Assembly: GCF_003148685.1 (NCBI RefSeq)
Contig: NZ_QGGR01000019.1
Coordinates: 106,990 to 170,989 of the forward strand
Length of the DNA: 64,000 bases
Direction of reading: 5' to 3'
Source of the DNA: Actinoplanes xinjiangensis
GTDB lineage: Bacteria > Actinomycetota > Actinomycetes > Mycobacteriales > Micromonosporaceae
The position numbers and the translations under genes are program-made. This document shows positions 24,556 to 33,535 of this stretch, piece after piece (position 1 is the stretch's first letter; each line of letters opens with the position of its first letter). The notes beneath the pieces were generated by a model. It was not told the origin of the DNA and did not search any database. It was given only the letters and a program-made list of their open reading frames with translations.

Positions 24556-25313
24556 CCGCCCTGCTCACCGCCACCGGCCTCATGAAGTCCTACCGCTCAC
24601 ATCCGGTTCTGGACGGCGTCGGCCTCACCGTGCATCCCGGTGACCGACTCGGCATCCTGGGCGCCTCCGGGGCCGGCAAATCGACGCTGCTGCGGCTGCT
24701 TCTGGCGGTCGAGGCACCGGACCGCGGTGAGATCCACTTCCGCGACCAGCCGGTACGACCGGGACGCCCCGGCACGCTGGCCTGGTTCCGCCGCGCGGTG
24801 CAACTCGTACCCCAGGACCCGTACGGCTCCCTGAGTCCGCGCATGACGGTCGCCGAGATCATCGCGGAACCGCTGGTCTGCCTACGTGTGCCGGGCGACC
24901 ACACGGCCCGGGTCCGTGAACTGCTTGCCGCCGTCGACCTCGATCCCGCCCTGGCCGGACGCCGGCCGGCCGCCCTGTCCGGTGGGCAGCGGCAGCGGGT
25001 CGCGGTGGCCCGCGCGCTCGCCCCCGAACCGCAACTCCTGATCGCCGACGAGCCGGTCAGCGCGCTGGACGCGACCGTCCGGGTCACCGTCCTGGACCTG
25101 CTGCGCGAAGCGTCCGAGCGGGCCGGGGCCGCGCTGGTCATGGTGTCGCACGACGTCGCCGCGGTACGCCGGATCTGCACCAGCGTCGCGGTCCTGCACC
25201 AGGGGCGGATCGCCGAGTCCGGCGGCGTCGAGGACGTTCTCGGACGGCCCGGCAGCCAGGCGACCCGGGACCTGTTGGCCGCCGTGCCCCGGCTGCCCTC
25301 GGTGCCGGCATGA
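24552..25313 (+). CDS. Peptide/nickel/opine-type ABC transporter ATP-binding protein (second)
   Basis: 253 residues, DppF/NikE-like partner of the preceding ATPase. Walker A GASGAGKSTL, Q-loop LVPQDPYGSLSPRM, signature LSGGQRQRVAVARAL, Walker B LLIADEPVSALD, H-loop MVSHDVAAV. Two unlike ATPases with a family-5 binding protein are standard for the peptide/nickel/opine class. ATGA overlaps on both sides. A third of the way in, the QDPYGSLSPR motif is the canonical DppF form, which supports the assignment over other ABC classes. Confidence 0.88.
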   Translation: MTALLTATGLMKSYRSHPVLDGVGLTVHPGDRLGILGASGAGKSTLLRLLLAVEAPDRGEIHFRDQPVRPGRPGTLAWFRRAVQLVPQDPYGSLSPRMTVAEIIAEPLVCLRVPGDHTARVRELLAAVDLDPALAGRRPAALSGGQRQRVAVARALAPEPQLLIADEPVSALDATVRVTVLDLLREASERAGAALVMVSHDVAAVRRICTSVAVLHQGRIAESGGVEDVLGRPGSQATRDLLAAVPRLPSVPA

Positions 25314-26560
25314 TGCGGAGTCCGCGCCGGTGGCTGGTGCTCGCTGAGATCGTGCACCTGCCCGCCGTACCGCGACTGCTGGTTCTGACCCAGCTCGCCT
25401 TCAACATCGGCTTCTACCTGGTGCTGCCGTTCCTGGCCGGCCATCTGGCCGACGACCTCGGCCTGGCCGCCGCCACCGTGGGTCTGGTGCTCGGCCTGCG
25501 CACCTTCAGCCAGCAGGGGCTGTTCCTGCTCGGCGGCGTGCTGGCCGACAAGTTCGGGGTCCGGCCCGTGGTGCTCACCGGCTGCGCGATCCGGGTCGCC
25601 GGATTCCTGGTGCTCGCCTTCGCCGGCAGCCTGCCGGGTGTGCTGGCCGGCGCCATGCTCACCGGTGTCGCCGCCGCACTGTTCTCCCCCGCCGTCGAAT
25701 CCGCCCTGGCCCGCGAAGGGGCCCGGCTCGAGCAGTCGGGACAGCTCCCGCGTACCGAACTGTTCGCGATGTTCGCCGTCGCCGGTGAGGCCGGCGCGGT
25801 CACCGGCCCGCTGCTCGGCGTCCTGCTGCTCTCCGTCGGATTCCAGGTCACCGGCATCGCGGCCGCGGTCGTGTTCGTGGCGATCCTCGCCATGCACTGG
25901 CGGTGGCTACCCGCCGGCCCCGGCGCCCACGCCGGCGAGCCGGCCGGCCCCGCGCTGCGCGAGGTGTTCGGCAATCGCCGCTTCCTGGCCTTCGCCGCGG
26001 CGAACAGCGCCAACCTGTTCGCCTACAACCAGCTCTACCTGGCCCTGCCCCTGGAACTGAGGCGCATCGACGGCGACGGCGCCCTCGGGTGGCTGTTCGC
26101 CCTCGCGTCCATCATGGTGGTCGCCGGGCAGATGCCGATCGCCCGGTACGCCCGGGACGTGCTCGGCCCGCGCCGGGCCCTCGTCCTCGGGTTCCTGATC
26201 ATCGCCGGCGCGTTCACGACGGTCGCCGTCCTGGTCCCGCTGACCTCCTCCGTGCTGCCGGCGGTGACCCTGGTCGTCCTGCTCACCGCCGGGCAGATGC
26301 TGGTGAACCCGATGGCCGGCGATGTCACCGCACGGCTCGCCGGAGAACGGCGCCTGGGCGCCCACTTCGGCGTCGTCTCCGCCGCCGGCGGGCTGGCCGT
26401 CCTCGCGGGCAGCACCGCCACCGGAGCCCTCATGGATGTGGCGCCGCCGTCGTCGCCACTGCCCTGGGCGGCACTCGCCGCCGTACCTCTGCTGAGCGCC
26501 GCCGCGCTCTGGCTGATCACCCCCACGACGGCCGTGCGCGAGCCCGCGCCGTCGGCATGA
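25310..26560 (+). CDS. MFS transporter inside the importer operon
   Basis: 416 residues with about 12 hydrophobic helices; the loop between helices 2 and 3 (GGVLADKFGVRPVVLTG) matches the MFS GxLaDrfGrrp motif. It lies between the ATPase genes and the binding-protein gene, joined by ATGATG/TGA overlap upstream and a ten-base gap downstream. In staphylopine-type systems an MFS protein (CntE) exports the metallophore that the ABC importer takes back. A similar export role is possible here but no cntKLM-like synthesis genes are in the window. It could also be a general drug or metabolite exporter. Confidence 0.82.
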   Translation: MMRSPRRWLVLAEIVHLPAVPRLLVLTQLAFNIGFYLVLPFLAGHLADDLGLAAATVGLVLGLRTFSQQGLFLLGGVLADKFGVRPVVLTGCAIRVAGFLVLAFAGSLPGVLAGAMLTGVAAALFSPAVESALAREGARLEQSGQLPRTELFAMFAVAGEAGAVTGPLLGVLLLSVGFQVTGIAAAVVFVAILAMHWRWLPAGPGAHAGEPAGPALREVFGNRRFLAFAAANSANLFAYNQLYLALPLELRRIDGDGALGWLFALASIMVVAGQMPIARYARDVLGPRRALVLGFLIIAGAFTTVAVLVPLTSSVLPAVTLVVLLTAGQMLVNPMAGDVTARLAGERRLGAHFGVVSAAGGLAVLAGSTATGALMDVAPPSSPLPWAALAAVPLLSAAALWLITPTTAVREPAPSA

Positions 26561-26570
26561 AAGGTAGACC

Positions 26571-28076
26571 GTGAAACGACGGATCCTGCTGGCCGCCACG
26601 GCCGCGGCCACCCTGGCCGGCACCGCCGGCTGCTTCGCCGAACAGGCCGCCCCCGCCACGGGCGCAGACCGGACACGGCTACGTGTCGGCATGGCCTTCG
26701 CCCCCGACGGGCAACTGTCGCCCTACACCGACGACGCCACCCTGATCACCCAGCTCGGCGCCGCCGAACCGCTGGTCCGGCTCAAAGCCGACGGCCAGGC
26801 CGAACCGGCACTCGCCGCGAGCTGGACCCGGCCCGACGCCAGGACGGTACGGCTCACGCTGCGCGACGGCGTCACCTTCCACGACGGCACGGCCTTGACC
26901 GCTCAGGCCGCCGCGGACGCGCTGACGAACGCGACCGCCGCCAAGCCGGTGCCCCGCGCCATCGCCGCCGTCAAGCTCACCGCCACCGCCGTCGACGACA
27001 CGACCGTCGAGGTACGCGCCGCACAGCCGGACCCGGTGCTGCTCAACCGGCTGGCCAGCCCACAACTGGTGATCCTCGCGCCGAAGGCCTACCAGAAGAA
27101 CGCCGGCAGCCCCGACCCCGTCGGCCACGGCACCGGCCCGTTCCGGTTCACCACGGTCCAGGGCTCCTCCGCCGCCACCCTGGAACGCTTCGACACGTAC
27201 TGGGGTGGCCGCCCACAACTGACCGGCCTGGACGTACGGTTCCTGCCCGACGGCGCCGCCCGCGCCGGAGCACTGCGCGCCGGCGAAGTCGACGTCGTCA
27301 ACGCCCTCCCGGTGGCCCAGCTGCCCAACATCACCGGCCGGCGGGTCATCGAGATCCCGCTACCGCGCACCATCGGACTGCATCTGGTCAGCACCGAGGG
27401 CAAGACCTTCGCCGACGCCGGGCTGCGCGCCGCCGCGAAAACCGCCATCGACCCGGCCGCCATCACCGCAACCGTCTACGAGAATCGCGCCGACGCCCCG
27501 GCCGGCCTGTTCGGTCCCGCCTCGGCCTGGGCCACCGCCGGTCGCGCCGCCGTACCGGCCGTGACCCCGGCCGCCGCCGCCGACCCGGCCGGCCGCAAGA
27601 TCACCCTGGCCACCTACACCGACCGGCCGGAGCTGCCCGAAGTCGCCACCGCGATCGCCGCCGCGTGGAAGGCCCGCGGCTTCGAGGTGGAGACCGTGGT
27701 CCGCGAGTACACCGTCCTGGAACCCGACCTGCTCACCGGAACGTTCGACGCCGTCCTCGGCACCCGCTCCTACCTGCTGGACTCCGCCGACCCGATCGGC
27801 TACCTGCGCTCCGACTTCTCCTGCGACGGCAGCTACAACCTGGCCCGCTTCTGCGACCCGGCCGTCGACACCCGACTGGACACCGCCGACGCCCTCACCG
27901 ACATCACCGCCCGGCAGACCGCCGCCCTGCAGATCGAAGCTGACCTGACCGGCCACGCGATCACCGTGCCGATCGGCCACGAACGAGCCCGCATCGGCAC
28001 CGCCGACAACGTCACCGGCATCACCGAGGACCCCTACGAGCGAACCCTCGTCACCGCGGGCACCACACTGCGATGA
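26571..28076 (+). CDS. Family-5 solute-binding lipoprotein (peptide/nickel/opine type)
   Basis: 501 residues. Lipoprotein signal with lipobox Cys21. SBP_bac_5 fold: LRVGMAFAPDGQLSPYTDD, then WTRPDARTVRLTLRDGVTFH, the family's YxxxLRxGVxFHDG signature, and TGPFRFT. It captures the ligand outside the membrane and passes it to the fused permease. GTG 26571 follows AAGGTAG. The ligand is not deducible. The Zur-like box at 23762 suggests a metal complex or metallophore rather than a peptide. It overlaps the permease by ATGA. Confidence 0.86.
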   Translation: MKRRILLAATAAATLAGTAGCFAEQAAPATGADRTRLRVGMAFAPDGQLSPYTDDATLITQLGAAEPLVRLKADGQAEPALAASWTRPDARTVRLTLRDGVTFHDGTALTAQAAADALTNATAAKPVPRAIAAVKLTATAVDDTTVEVRAAQPDPVLLNRLASPQLVILAPKAYQKNAGSPDPVGHGTGPFRFTTVQGSSAATLERFDTYWGGRPQLTGLDVRFLPDGAARAGALRAGEVDVVNALPVAQLPNITGRRVIEIPLPRTIGLHLVSTEGKTFADAGLRAAAKTAIDPAAITATVYENRADAPAGLFGPASAWATAGRAAVPAVTPAAAADPAGRKITLATYTDRPELPEVATAIAAAWKARGFEVETVVREYTVLEPDLLTGTFDAVLGTRSYLLDSADPIGYLRSDFSCDGSYNLARFCDPAVDTRLDTADALTDITARQTAALQIEADLTGHAITVPIGHERARIGTADNVTGITEDPYERTLVTAGTTLR

Positions 28077-29836
28077 GAGCCCTCACCGCCACCCGCCGGT
28101 GGGCCGCCCTCACCGCAACCGCCAGCGGGCTGGCGGTGCTCGTCGCCGCGCTGCCCTGGCTGCGCGGCGACGACCCGGCCCGCTCCGTACTGCGCGCCCG
28201 TCTCGGCGAACGCGAACCCGACCCGGCCGCGCTGGCCGCCGTCCGCTCCGACCTCGACCTGCCCGCCGACCCGCTACAGGGCGCCGGACAGTGGCTGTCG
28301 CGCGCGGTCACCGGCGACCTCGGCCGGTCCTGGGTCGACGGCGCCTCCGTGGCCGACACCCTCACGAACGCGGCCGGAGTGTCCGCACTGCTCTCCGGCA
28401 CCGCCGCCACGATCGCGGCGATCGTCGGCGTGCTCCTGGCCGTACCCGCCGCCTGGGCCGCGGCAGGCCGCCGCCGGCCACGCGCGGGATACGCCGCGGC
28501 CGCCCTCGCCGCCCTGCCCGAGTTCGTGCTCGCCGCCGTACTGATCACCGTCGTCGCGGTCAACTGGCGGCTCGCCCCGACCGCCGGCTGGTTCGGCCCC
28601 ACCCACCTCGTACTGCCGGCCCTGTCGCTCGGCATCCCCACCGGAGGACTGCTCGCCCGGCTGCTCACCACCGCCGTCGAGGCCACCGCCGCCGAACCGT
28701 GGGTACACACCTGGCGCGCCGCCGGCAGCGGCCGCCGTGAACTCGCCACCGCCCTGCTGCGCCGCGCGATCACCGCCGTCGTCCCCCAGGTGGCGGTGCT
28801 GTTCGTAGGGGTGCTCGGCGGCGCGGTCGCCGTCGAGCAGCTGTTCGCCATCCCCGGGCTCGGCCGTATCGCCCTGCACGCCAGCCTGGCCCAGGACCTG
28901 CCTCTGGTTCAGGGCTGCGTGCTGTTCCTGGTCGTCACGGGCGTGCTGGTCGGCGGCCTGGGCATCACCGCACACCGGCTGCTGATCGGGCCCGCCGGGC
29001 AGGCCGCCGGCCTCATCCCGGCTGTGCCGGAACACCGGCACAGCCCCTACGCGGTGCCCCTGACCGCGGCGCTGCTGCTCACCACGGTCGTCGGCGTCGG
29101 GCTGCTACGCGACGCCGAACGCGTACGACTCGACCAGCGGCTGGGCTCACCGTCGTGGGATCACCCGCTCGGCACCGACCCGGTCGGCCGCGACGTACTG
29201 GCCCAACTCGCGCACGGCGCGATTCTCACCGTGGGCACCGCCGCTGTCGTCACCGTCCTGTCCCTGCTCGTCGGGCTCGCCGCCGGGCTGCGAGGCGGCA
29301 CCGCCCGCACCGGGACCGCCGACGTGCTCAACGCCTTGCCGCCCGTGTTCGTCGGCCTGGTCATCGCCGCGCTGGCCGGTCCCGGACTGACCGCCGCAGC
29401 CCTCGCCGCCGCCCTGGTCGCCTGGGTGCCCCTGGCCGTGCACACCCGCAGCCTCGCCGAGGAGGTCCGCGCCAGCGGCTACTACCGCGCCGCCGAACTC
29501 TGCGGCGCCGGACCCGGGCGCCTCCTGCGCCGGCACCTGCTGCCCGCCGTCGCCGGGCCGGTCGTGCTGCACGCCCTCGCCCGGGTCCCGGCCACCGCAC
29601 TCACCATCGCCGGCCTCGGTTTCCTCGGCCTCGGCGCCGGCCACGACTCCCCCGAGTGGGGCGCCCAACTCGCCGCCGCCGTCACCTACCTGGAACGAGC
29701 TCCGCTGGCGGTACTCGGGCCGGTCGCCGGACTGGGACTGCTCGGCGTGCTCGCCGCCACACCCGGCAGCGGCCTTCTCACTCGTCCGCCCGGCCGCCTG
29801 CTCCTGCGAGGACTTCGCCCTCTTCACCAGCGATGA
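28073..29836 (+). CDS. Fused double permease of the peptide/nickel/opine-type ABC transporter
   Basis: 587 residues. The N-half (1-310) is DppB/NikB-like, with an extracytoplasmic segment, then helices and AIPGLGRIALHASLAQDLPLVQG-type ending near 260-285. The C-half (330-587) is DppC/NikC-like: GTDPVGRDVLAQLAHGA, then an EAA-type loop (YYRAAELCGAGPGRLLRRHLL) and a LGFLGLGAGHDSPEWG ending. Normally these are two proteins of about 310 and 280 residues forming a heterodimer. Here one chain supplies both halves. Last gene of the operon. A 186-base gap follows with no recognised element. Confidence 0.88.
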   Translation: MRALTATRRWAALTATASGLAVLVAALPWLRGDDPARSVLRARLGEREPDPAALAAVRSDLDLPADPLQGAGQWLSRAVTGDLGRSWVDGASVADTLTNAAGVSALLSGTAATIAAIVGVLLAVPAAWAAAGRRRPRAGYAAAALAALPEFVLAAVLITVVAVNWRLAPTAGWFGPTHLVLPALSLGIPTGGLLARLLTTAVEATAAEPWVHTWRAAGSGRRELATALLRRAITAVVPQVAVLFVGVLGGAVAVEQLFAIPGLGRIALHASLAQDLPLVQGCVLFLVVTGVLVGGLGITAHRLLIGPAGQAAGLIPAVPEHRHSPYAVPLTAALLLTTVVGVGLLRDAERVRLDQRLGSPSWDHPLGTDPVGRDVLAQLAHGAILTVGTAAVVTVLSLLVGLAAGLRGGTARTGTADVLNALPPVFVGLVIAALAGPGLTAAALAAALVAWVPLAVHTRSLAEEVRASGYYRAAELCGAGPGRLLRRHLLPAVAGPVVLHALARVPATALTIAGLGFLGLGAGHDSPEWGAQLAAAVTYLERAPLAVLGPVAGLGLLGVLAATPGSGLLTRPPGRLLLRGLRPLHQR

Positions 29837-30022
29837 TGTACGGTCTCCCGCCCGGCTCGCGCGGCGATCAGCGCTTCCGGTATGCATCGGGCCGGCGGTT
29901 GTCCTTCTACGACTGAAAGCACCCGGGCATCATCCGAATGTGCGACAAGCACGACAGACGGTGGTTTCCTGTGCCAGCGTGGCTGGTAGCGCGAGTGTCA
30001 GCGGCACGAAAGATTGGCTCCC

Positions 30023-31963
30023 ATGAGGATTCGACGGCGGACGGCCGTGGTCATGGTCCTGCTGCTCGTGGCCGGTATCGGCGTCAGCGTCGTCGCGTAC
30101 CGACAGTGGTTCGGATCCTCCGCGGTTTCCGTCGGCTCCTCCGGTGGGCGCATCGGACCGGCCGACGGCCCCGCGCAACTCGAAGTCCCCGTCGGCGCGG
30201 TCGAGGAATCCACCGAGGTGACGATCGCCGCGGACACGCCGGATCCGGCGTGGACCCGGGATGCCACCGCGATACCGCTCGGTACCGGCGCCGACATCAC
30301 ACCGGCTGCCCCGCTGCCTGGTGCCAGCGTTCGGATACCGCTGACCGAGGACGATCTGGCGACCATCACCGCCCACGGCTCCACGGCGAACGACGTTCTG
30401 ATCTTCGTCTACGAGCCCGGAATCGACGCCTGGGTGCCGCTGCCCACCACGTTCGACACCGCGGCGGGTCAGGTGGTGGCGCCCGCACCGCACTTCTCGC
30501 GCTTCCGGCCCGGCCTGCCGAACATCAAGCTGCCCACTGAGCTGCTCGACAAGGTTTCGAACGCGGCGAAGAAGGGCCTGAGCTCGCTGCAGAAATTCGC
30601 CACCGGCCTGTTCAGCGAGGTCGCCAAGAACCTCCGCGAGAGACTGACCGGCGAGCAACAGGACATCGCATGCCCGAACAGCAGACTGTCATGGACGGTG
30701 ACGGCCACCGTCGACGAGAACACCGGCTGCGTCGAGCTTCCCGATGACGGGCGGGAGGCGGTCCAACTCCGCTCCACCCTCAACTTCCCTCAGGTCGTCA
30801 CCGTGCCGGCTGGTGCATCGGTCGCCGAGAATCCCTATTGGGACGACCTGGATCCGGTGGGACGCCTGGTGTCGTTCCTCGACCGGTCCACCGGGCACGG
30901 CTACGTCGACGCACTCGGCCGCGGCCAGGTGATGCTGCCGAAGGGAACCACCCCACTCGACGACACCACCGCGCTACGGATGGAGCCGGACAAACTCGGG
31001 CTCGCCCTCACCACGGTGCTCTCGCTGCTGGAACTGCTGCCCGGCGCCAAGTCATGGCTGGTCGTCCTGGAAGACACCACCGTGCTCGAACAACTGCGGG
31101 TGGTGAAGGACTCCGCCGGCAGCCTGTCCGTCGCCTACGACCGGATCGAGACCGTCGTACGGGAGTCGTCGGTCGAGACGGTCGACAAGCCGTCAGCCGT
31201 CAAGCAGGCGGAGAGTTTCCTGGCCCTTGCGGAGTGCGTGACCACTGCCGTGACCGAGGTGACCTCGAGCGAGGAGCGCAGCCTGCCCGCATTCATGGTC
31301 ACCGTCTTCGATTTCCTGCGTGACTGCACGTCCACGCTGCAGAACACCGCCGTCTCCGGATACCTGGACGTACTGGACACCGTCGGCTCCGTGGTCGGCG
31401 TCCTGCGCACGGTCTTCGACGCGGGCCTGGCCGGTCTGCGGTCGTGGGGTGGCCGGGTCGACGTGACCGTCCGGCACCGGATCGCCGACCCGCTGAAGGA
31501 CACGAACTGGAAGAAGGCCTACCCGCAGGCGTGCCCCTTCGAGGATCAGGGTTTCGGCCGCTCGATCGACGACGTCGTACGAGCCGACTTCACCGGCGAT
31601 GAGGTCGCCGACGCCGTCGTCGTCGCCAGCTGCGAACAGGACGCCGGCCGGACCTCACAGGAGACACAGGCCTTCGACGGGGCAGGTGATCCGAAGAAGC
31701 CGACGTCGTTGCGCAAACTGCTCGGCACCACGGCGGACACCGAGATGGGACCGCCGGTGACCGTGACCGTCACCGACAGCACCATCACGGTGCAAGGGTG
31801 GACCTTCGCCTTCAACGTCGATGGGGACCTCACCAGGATCTCCCAGACCTACACCTGGAACGGGAAGTCGCTGGACGCGGAACCGATCATCCGAACGGAC
31901 GTCCCCATTCCCGCCTGTCTGCCTTCGGGCGCCGTGCCTGATGGCGTACCGATCTGTTCCTGA
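30023..31963 (+). CDS. Hypothetical membrane-anchored exported protein with ZU5-like domain
   Basis: About 646 residues, unrecognised as a whole. A basic N-terminus and one hydrophobic helix (residues 8-26, VVMVLLLVAGIGVSVVAY) suggest a signal anchor. Residues 35-155 resemble a ZU5-type beta domain (LEVPVGAVEESTEVTI, ending with a hallmark HFSRF). The middle is Val/Leu-rich and helical. The C-part (about 505-640) has DFTGDEVADAVVVASC, similar to FG-GAP/VCBS repeat units. Several cysteines suggest an outside location. ATG 30023 is preferred to TTG 30014; no clear ribosome site. It stands alone and ends before a strong terminator. Confidence 0.72.
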   Translation: MRIRRRTAVVMVLLLVAGIGVSVVAYRQWFGSSAVSVGSSGGRIGPADGPAQLEVPVGAVEESTEVTIAADTPDPAWTRDATAIPLGTGADITPAAPLPGASVRIPLTEDDLATITAHGSTANDVLIFVYEPGIDAWVPLPTTFDTAAGQVVAPAPHFSRFRPGLPNIKLPTELLDKVSNAAKKGLSSLQKFATGLFSEVAKNLRERLTGEQQDIACPNSRLSWTVTATVDENTGCVELPDDGREAVQLRSTLNFPQVVTVPAGASVAENPYWDDLDPVGRLVSFLDRSTGHGYVDALGRGQVMLPKGTTPLDDTTALRMEPDKLGLALTTVLSLLELLPGAKSWLVVLEDTTVLEQLRVVKDSAGSLSVAYDRIETVVRESSVETVDKPSAVKQAESFLALAECVTTAVTEVTSSEERSLPAFMVTVFDFLRDCTSTLQNTAVSGYLDVLDTVGSVVGVLRTVFDAGLAGLRSWGGRVDVTVRHRIADPLKDTNWKKAYPQACPFEDQGFGRSIDDVVRADFTGDEVADAVVVASCEQDAGRTSQETQAFDGAGDPKKPTSLRKLLGTTADTEMGPPVTVTVTDSTITVQGWTFAFNVDGDLTRISQTYTWNGKSLDAEPIIRTDVPIPACLPSGAVPDGVPICS

Positions 31964-32013
31964 GGTGGCCGCGGGCGCCCGATCGCCGGCGCAGACCGAT
32001 GCCGAGCCGCGAT

Positions 32014-32049
32014 CCCGGAGCGGGCGATCAGAGGATCGCCCGCTCCGGG
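32014..32049. terminator. Bidirectional hairpin terminator between convergent genes
   Basis: CCCGGAGCGGGCGATC (32014-32029) pairs perfectly with GATCGCCCGCTCCGGG (32034-32049) over the tetraloop AGAG: sixteen base pairs. It lies between the stop at 31963 (plus) and the stop at 32148 (minus). Confidence 0.8.
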
Positions 32050-32147
32050 AGGTGATGCCTATCTGATGGTGATGGTGGCGGATTGGCGCTGGTTGTCGAT
32101 GATGTAGGCGTCGTGCCGGGCCGGGTCAACGCCCGGCTAAGGCGACG

Positions 32148-33533
32148 CTAAAGGCGCGGATGGGGGGACGTGGATGCCAGTGCGGCTTTGTCGGGTTTGC
32201 CGGCCGGCGACAGGGGGACCTGGTCGATCACCGTCACCGTCCGGGGCATGTGGGACCGGCCGAGGTTCGCCTCGACCAGCTCACGCAGCTGGGCCGGGTT
32301 CGGGGTCGCGCCGGTGGCGGGAACCACGAAGGCGTGGACGGCCTCGCCCGTCTCGTCGTCGGGGCGGCCGATGACATACGCCTCGGCCACTGCCGGGTCG
32401 GTGGCGAGCAGGCGTTCGATCGGGCCCGCGTAGACCAGGGTGGCCTGGACGATGATCACGTCTCGGGCCCGGCCGAGCAGGTGCAGGTAGCCGTCGTCGT
32501 CGAGTGCGGCCAGGTCGCGGGTACGGATCCAGCCGTCGACGAAGACCCGGGCACTCTCCGAGGGGTCCCGCCAGTAGGAGCCGGCTTGCGCGGGCGTTCG
32601 CACGTACAGCTCGCCGTCGCAGAATTTGAGGTCGATGACCGATGGGGGCCGGCCGACCGTGTCGGGTCTCTCCCCCGGCGACGCCATCGAGATCATGCCG
32701 GTCTCGGTCTGGCCGTATCCGTGGAAGACGACCGGGCCGAGGACGTCGAGCGCCTCCCGCAGGCGGCCCGGCTCCAGAGGAGAGCCGGAGACCATCAGGG
32801 CTTTCAGGTTGCTCAGGTCGACCGGGTCGGCGCGCTGGGAGCGGACCAGCTGGTGCAACTTCCCGACCGTGATGACACTGGCGGTGGCCCGGTGCCGGAC
32901 GAACGCGTCCGGGAACGCCGGCGGGTGGGCGGCCACCAGGGTGCCGCCCGCGGTGAGCGCGAGAATGCCGTATTCCAGCATGACCTGGCTGTTCAGCGAC
33001 CCGAAGACCAGGTACCGGTCCAGTCGGGTGGCCAGCTCCGCGATCGCCGGCGGCCAGCGGTCCGGGTGGGGCGCCCAGGCGGCGGACATCGCCGCGTACG
33101 TCTGGGCACAGCCCTTGGGGTGACCGGTGCTCCCGCTCGTGTAGATGATCCGCGCGACGTCCGAAGCCCGGCCGGCCGCGGTGACGGGAGACGGCGGGGA
33201 GTTCAGCAGGCCGGCAACGGTCGCATCCTCGATCAGGACGGCGTCGTCGCGCTCCAGCAGATACTCCAGCCGGCCCGGAGCGAGACCCGACGGGATACCG
33301 CAGACCCGCGCGCCGACCGCGAACGCGGCGATCGTCGCCGCGAAGGCCTCGGCGTTGATCCCGAGCCGCAGCGCGACACCCCGGCCCGGCCCGAGATCCC
33401 GGCGCCGCAGGCCGGTCGCGATCCGCCGGATCAGCGTGTACATCTGCGCCGCCGTCACCACCCGGTCGCCGTCCTCGAAGACCGGGCGGTCACCGCCGGT
33501 GGCGAGCAGATCCAGTACCGGACCGGGCCACAT
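32148..33533 (-). CDS. AMP-dependent acyl/aryl-CoA ligase family protein
   Basis: 461 residues, short for the family (usually 500-550) because the N-terminal domain is compact. Adenylation motifs: YTSGSTGHPKG (A3), FHGYGQTETG (A5), GWIRTRDLAALDDDGYLHL (A7/A8) and the A10 lysine in SPAGKPDKAAL. It activates a carboxylic acid as acyl-AMP and probably transfers it to CoA or a carrier. It starts two bases after the monooxygenase stop, so the two genes form a pair. Beside a tyrosine-type ammonia-lyase, 4-coumarate is an attractive substrate, but nothing in the sequence proves it. A long upstream extension of this frame overlaps the monooxygenase and is rejected. Confidence 0.85.
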   Translation of the reverse strand: MWPGPVLDLLATGGDRPVFEDGDRVVTAAQMYTLIRRIATGLRRRDLGPGRGVALRLGINAEAFAATIAAFAVGARVCGIPSGLAPGRLEYLLERDDAVLIEDATVAGLLNSPPSPVTAAGRASDVARIIYTSGSTGHPKGCAQTYAAMSAAWAPHPDRWPPAIAELATRLDRYLVFGSLNSQVMLEYGILALTAGGTLVAAHPPAFPDAFVRHRATASVITVGKLHQLVRSQRADPVDLSNLKALMVSGSPLEPGRLREALDVLGPVVFHGYGQTETGMISMASPGERPDTVGRPPSVIDLKFCDGELYVRTPAQAGSYWRDPSESARVFVDGWIRTRDLAALDDDGYLHLLGRARDVIIVQATLVYAGPIERLLATDPAVAEAYVIGRPDDETGEAVHAFVVPATGATPNPAQLRELVEANLGRSHMPRTVTVIDQVPLSPAGKPDKAALASTSPHPRL

Positions 33534-33535
33534 GA

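Noticed and set aside
23785..29836. Search for metallophore synthesis genes (cntK/L/M-like) around the importer
   Set aside because: None found in the window; the MFS gene alone does not prove metallophore export.
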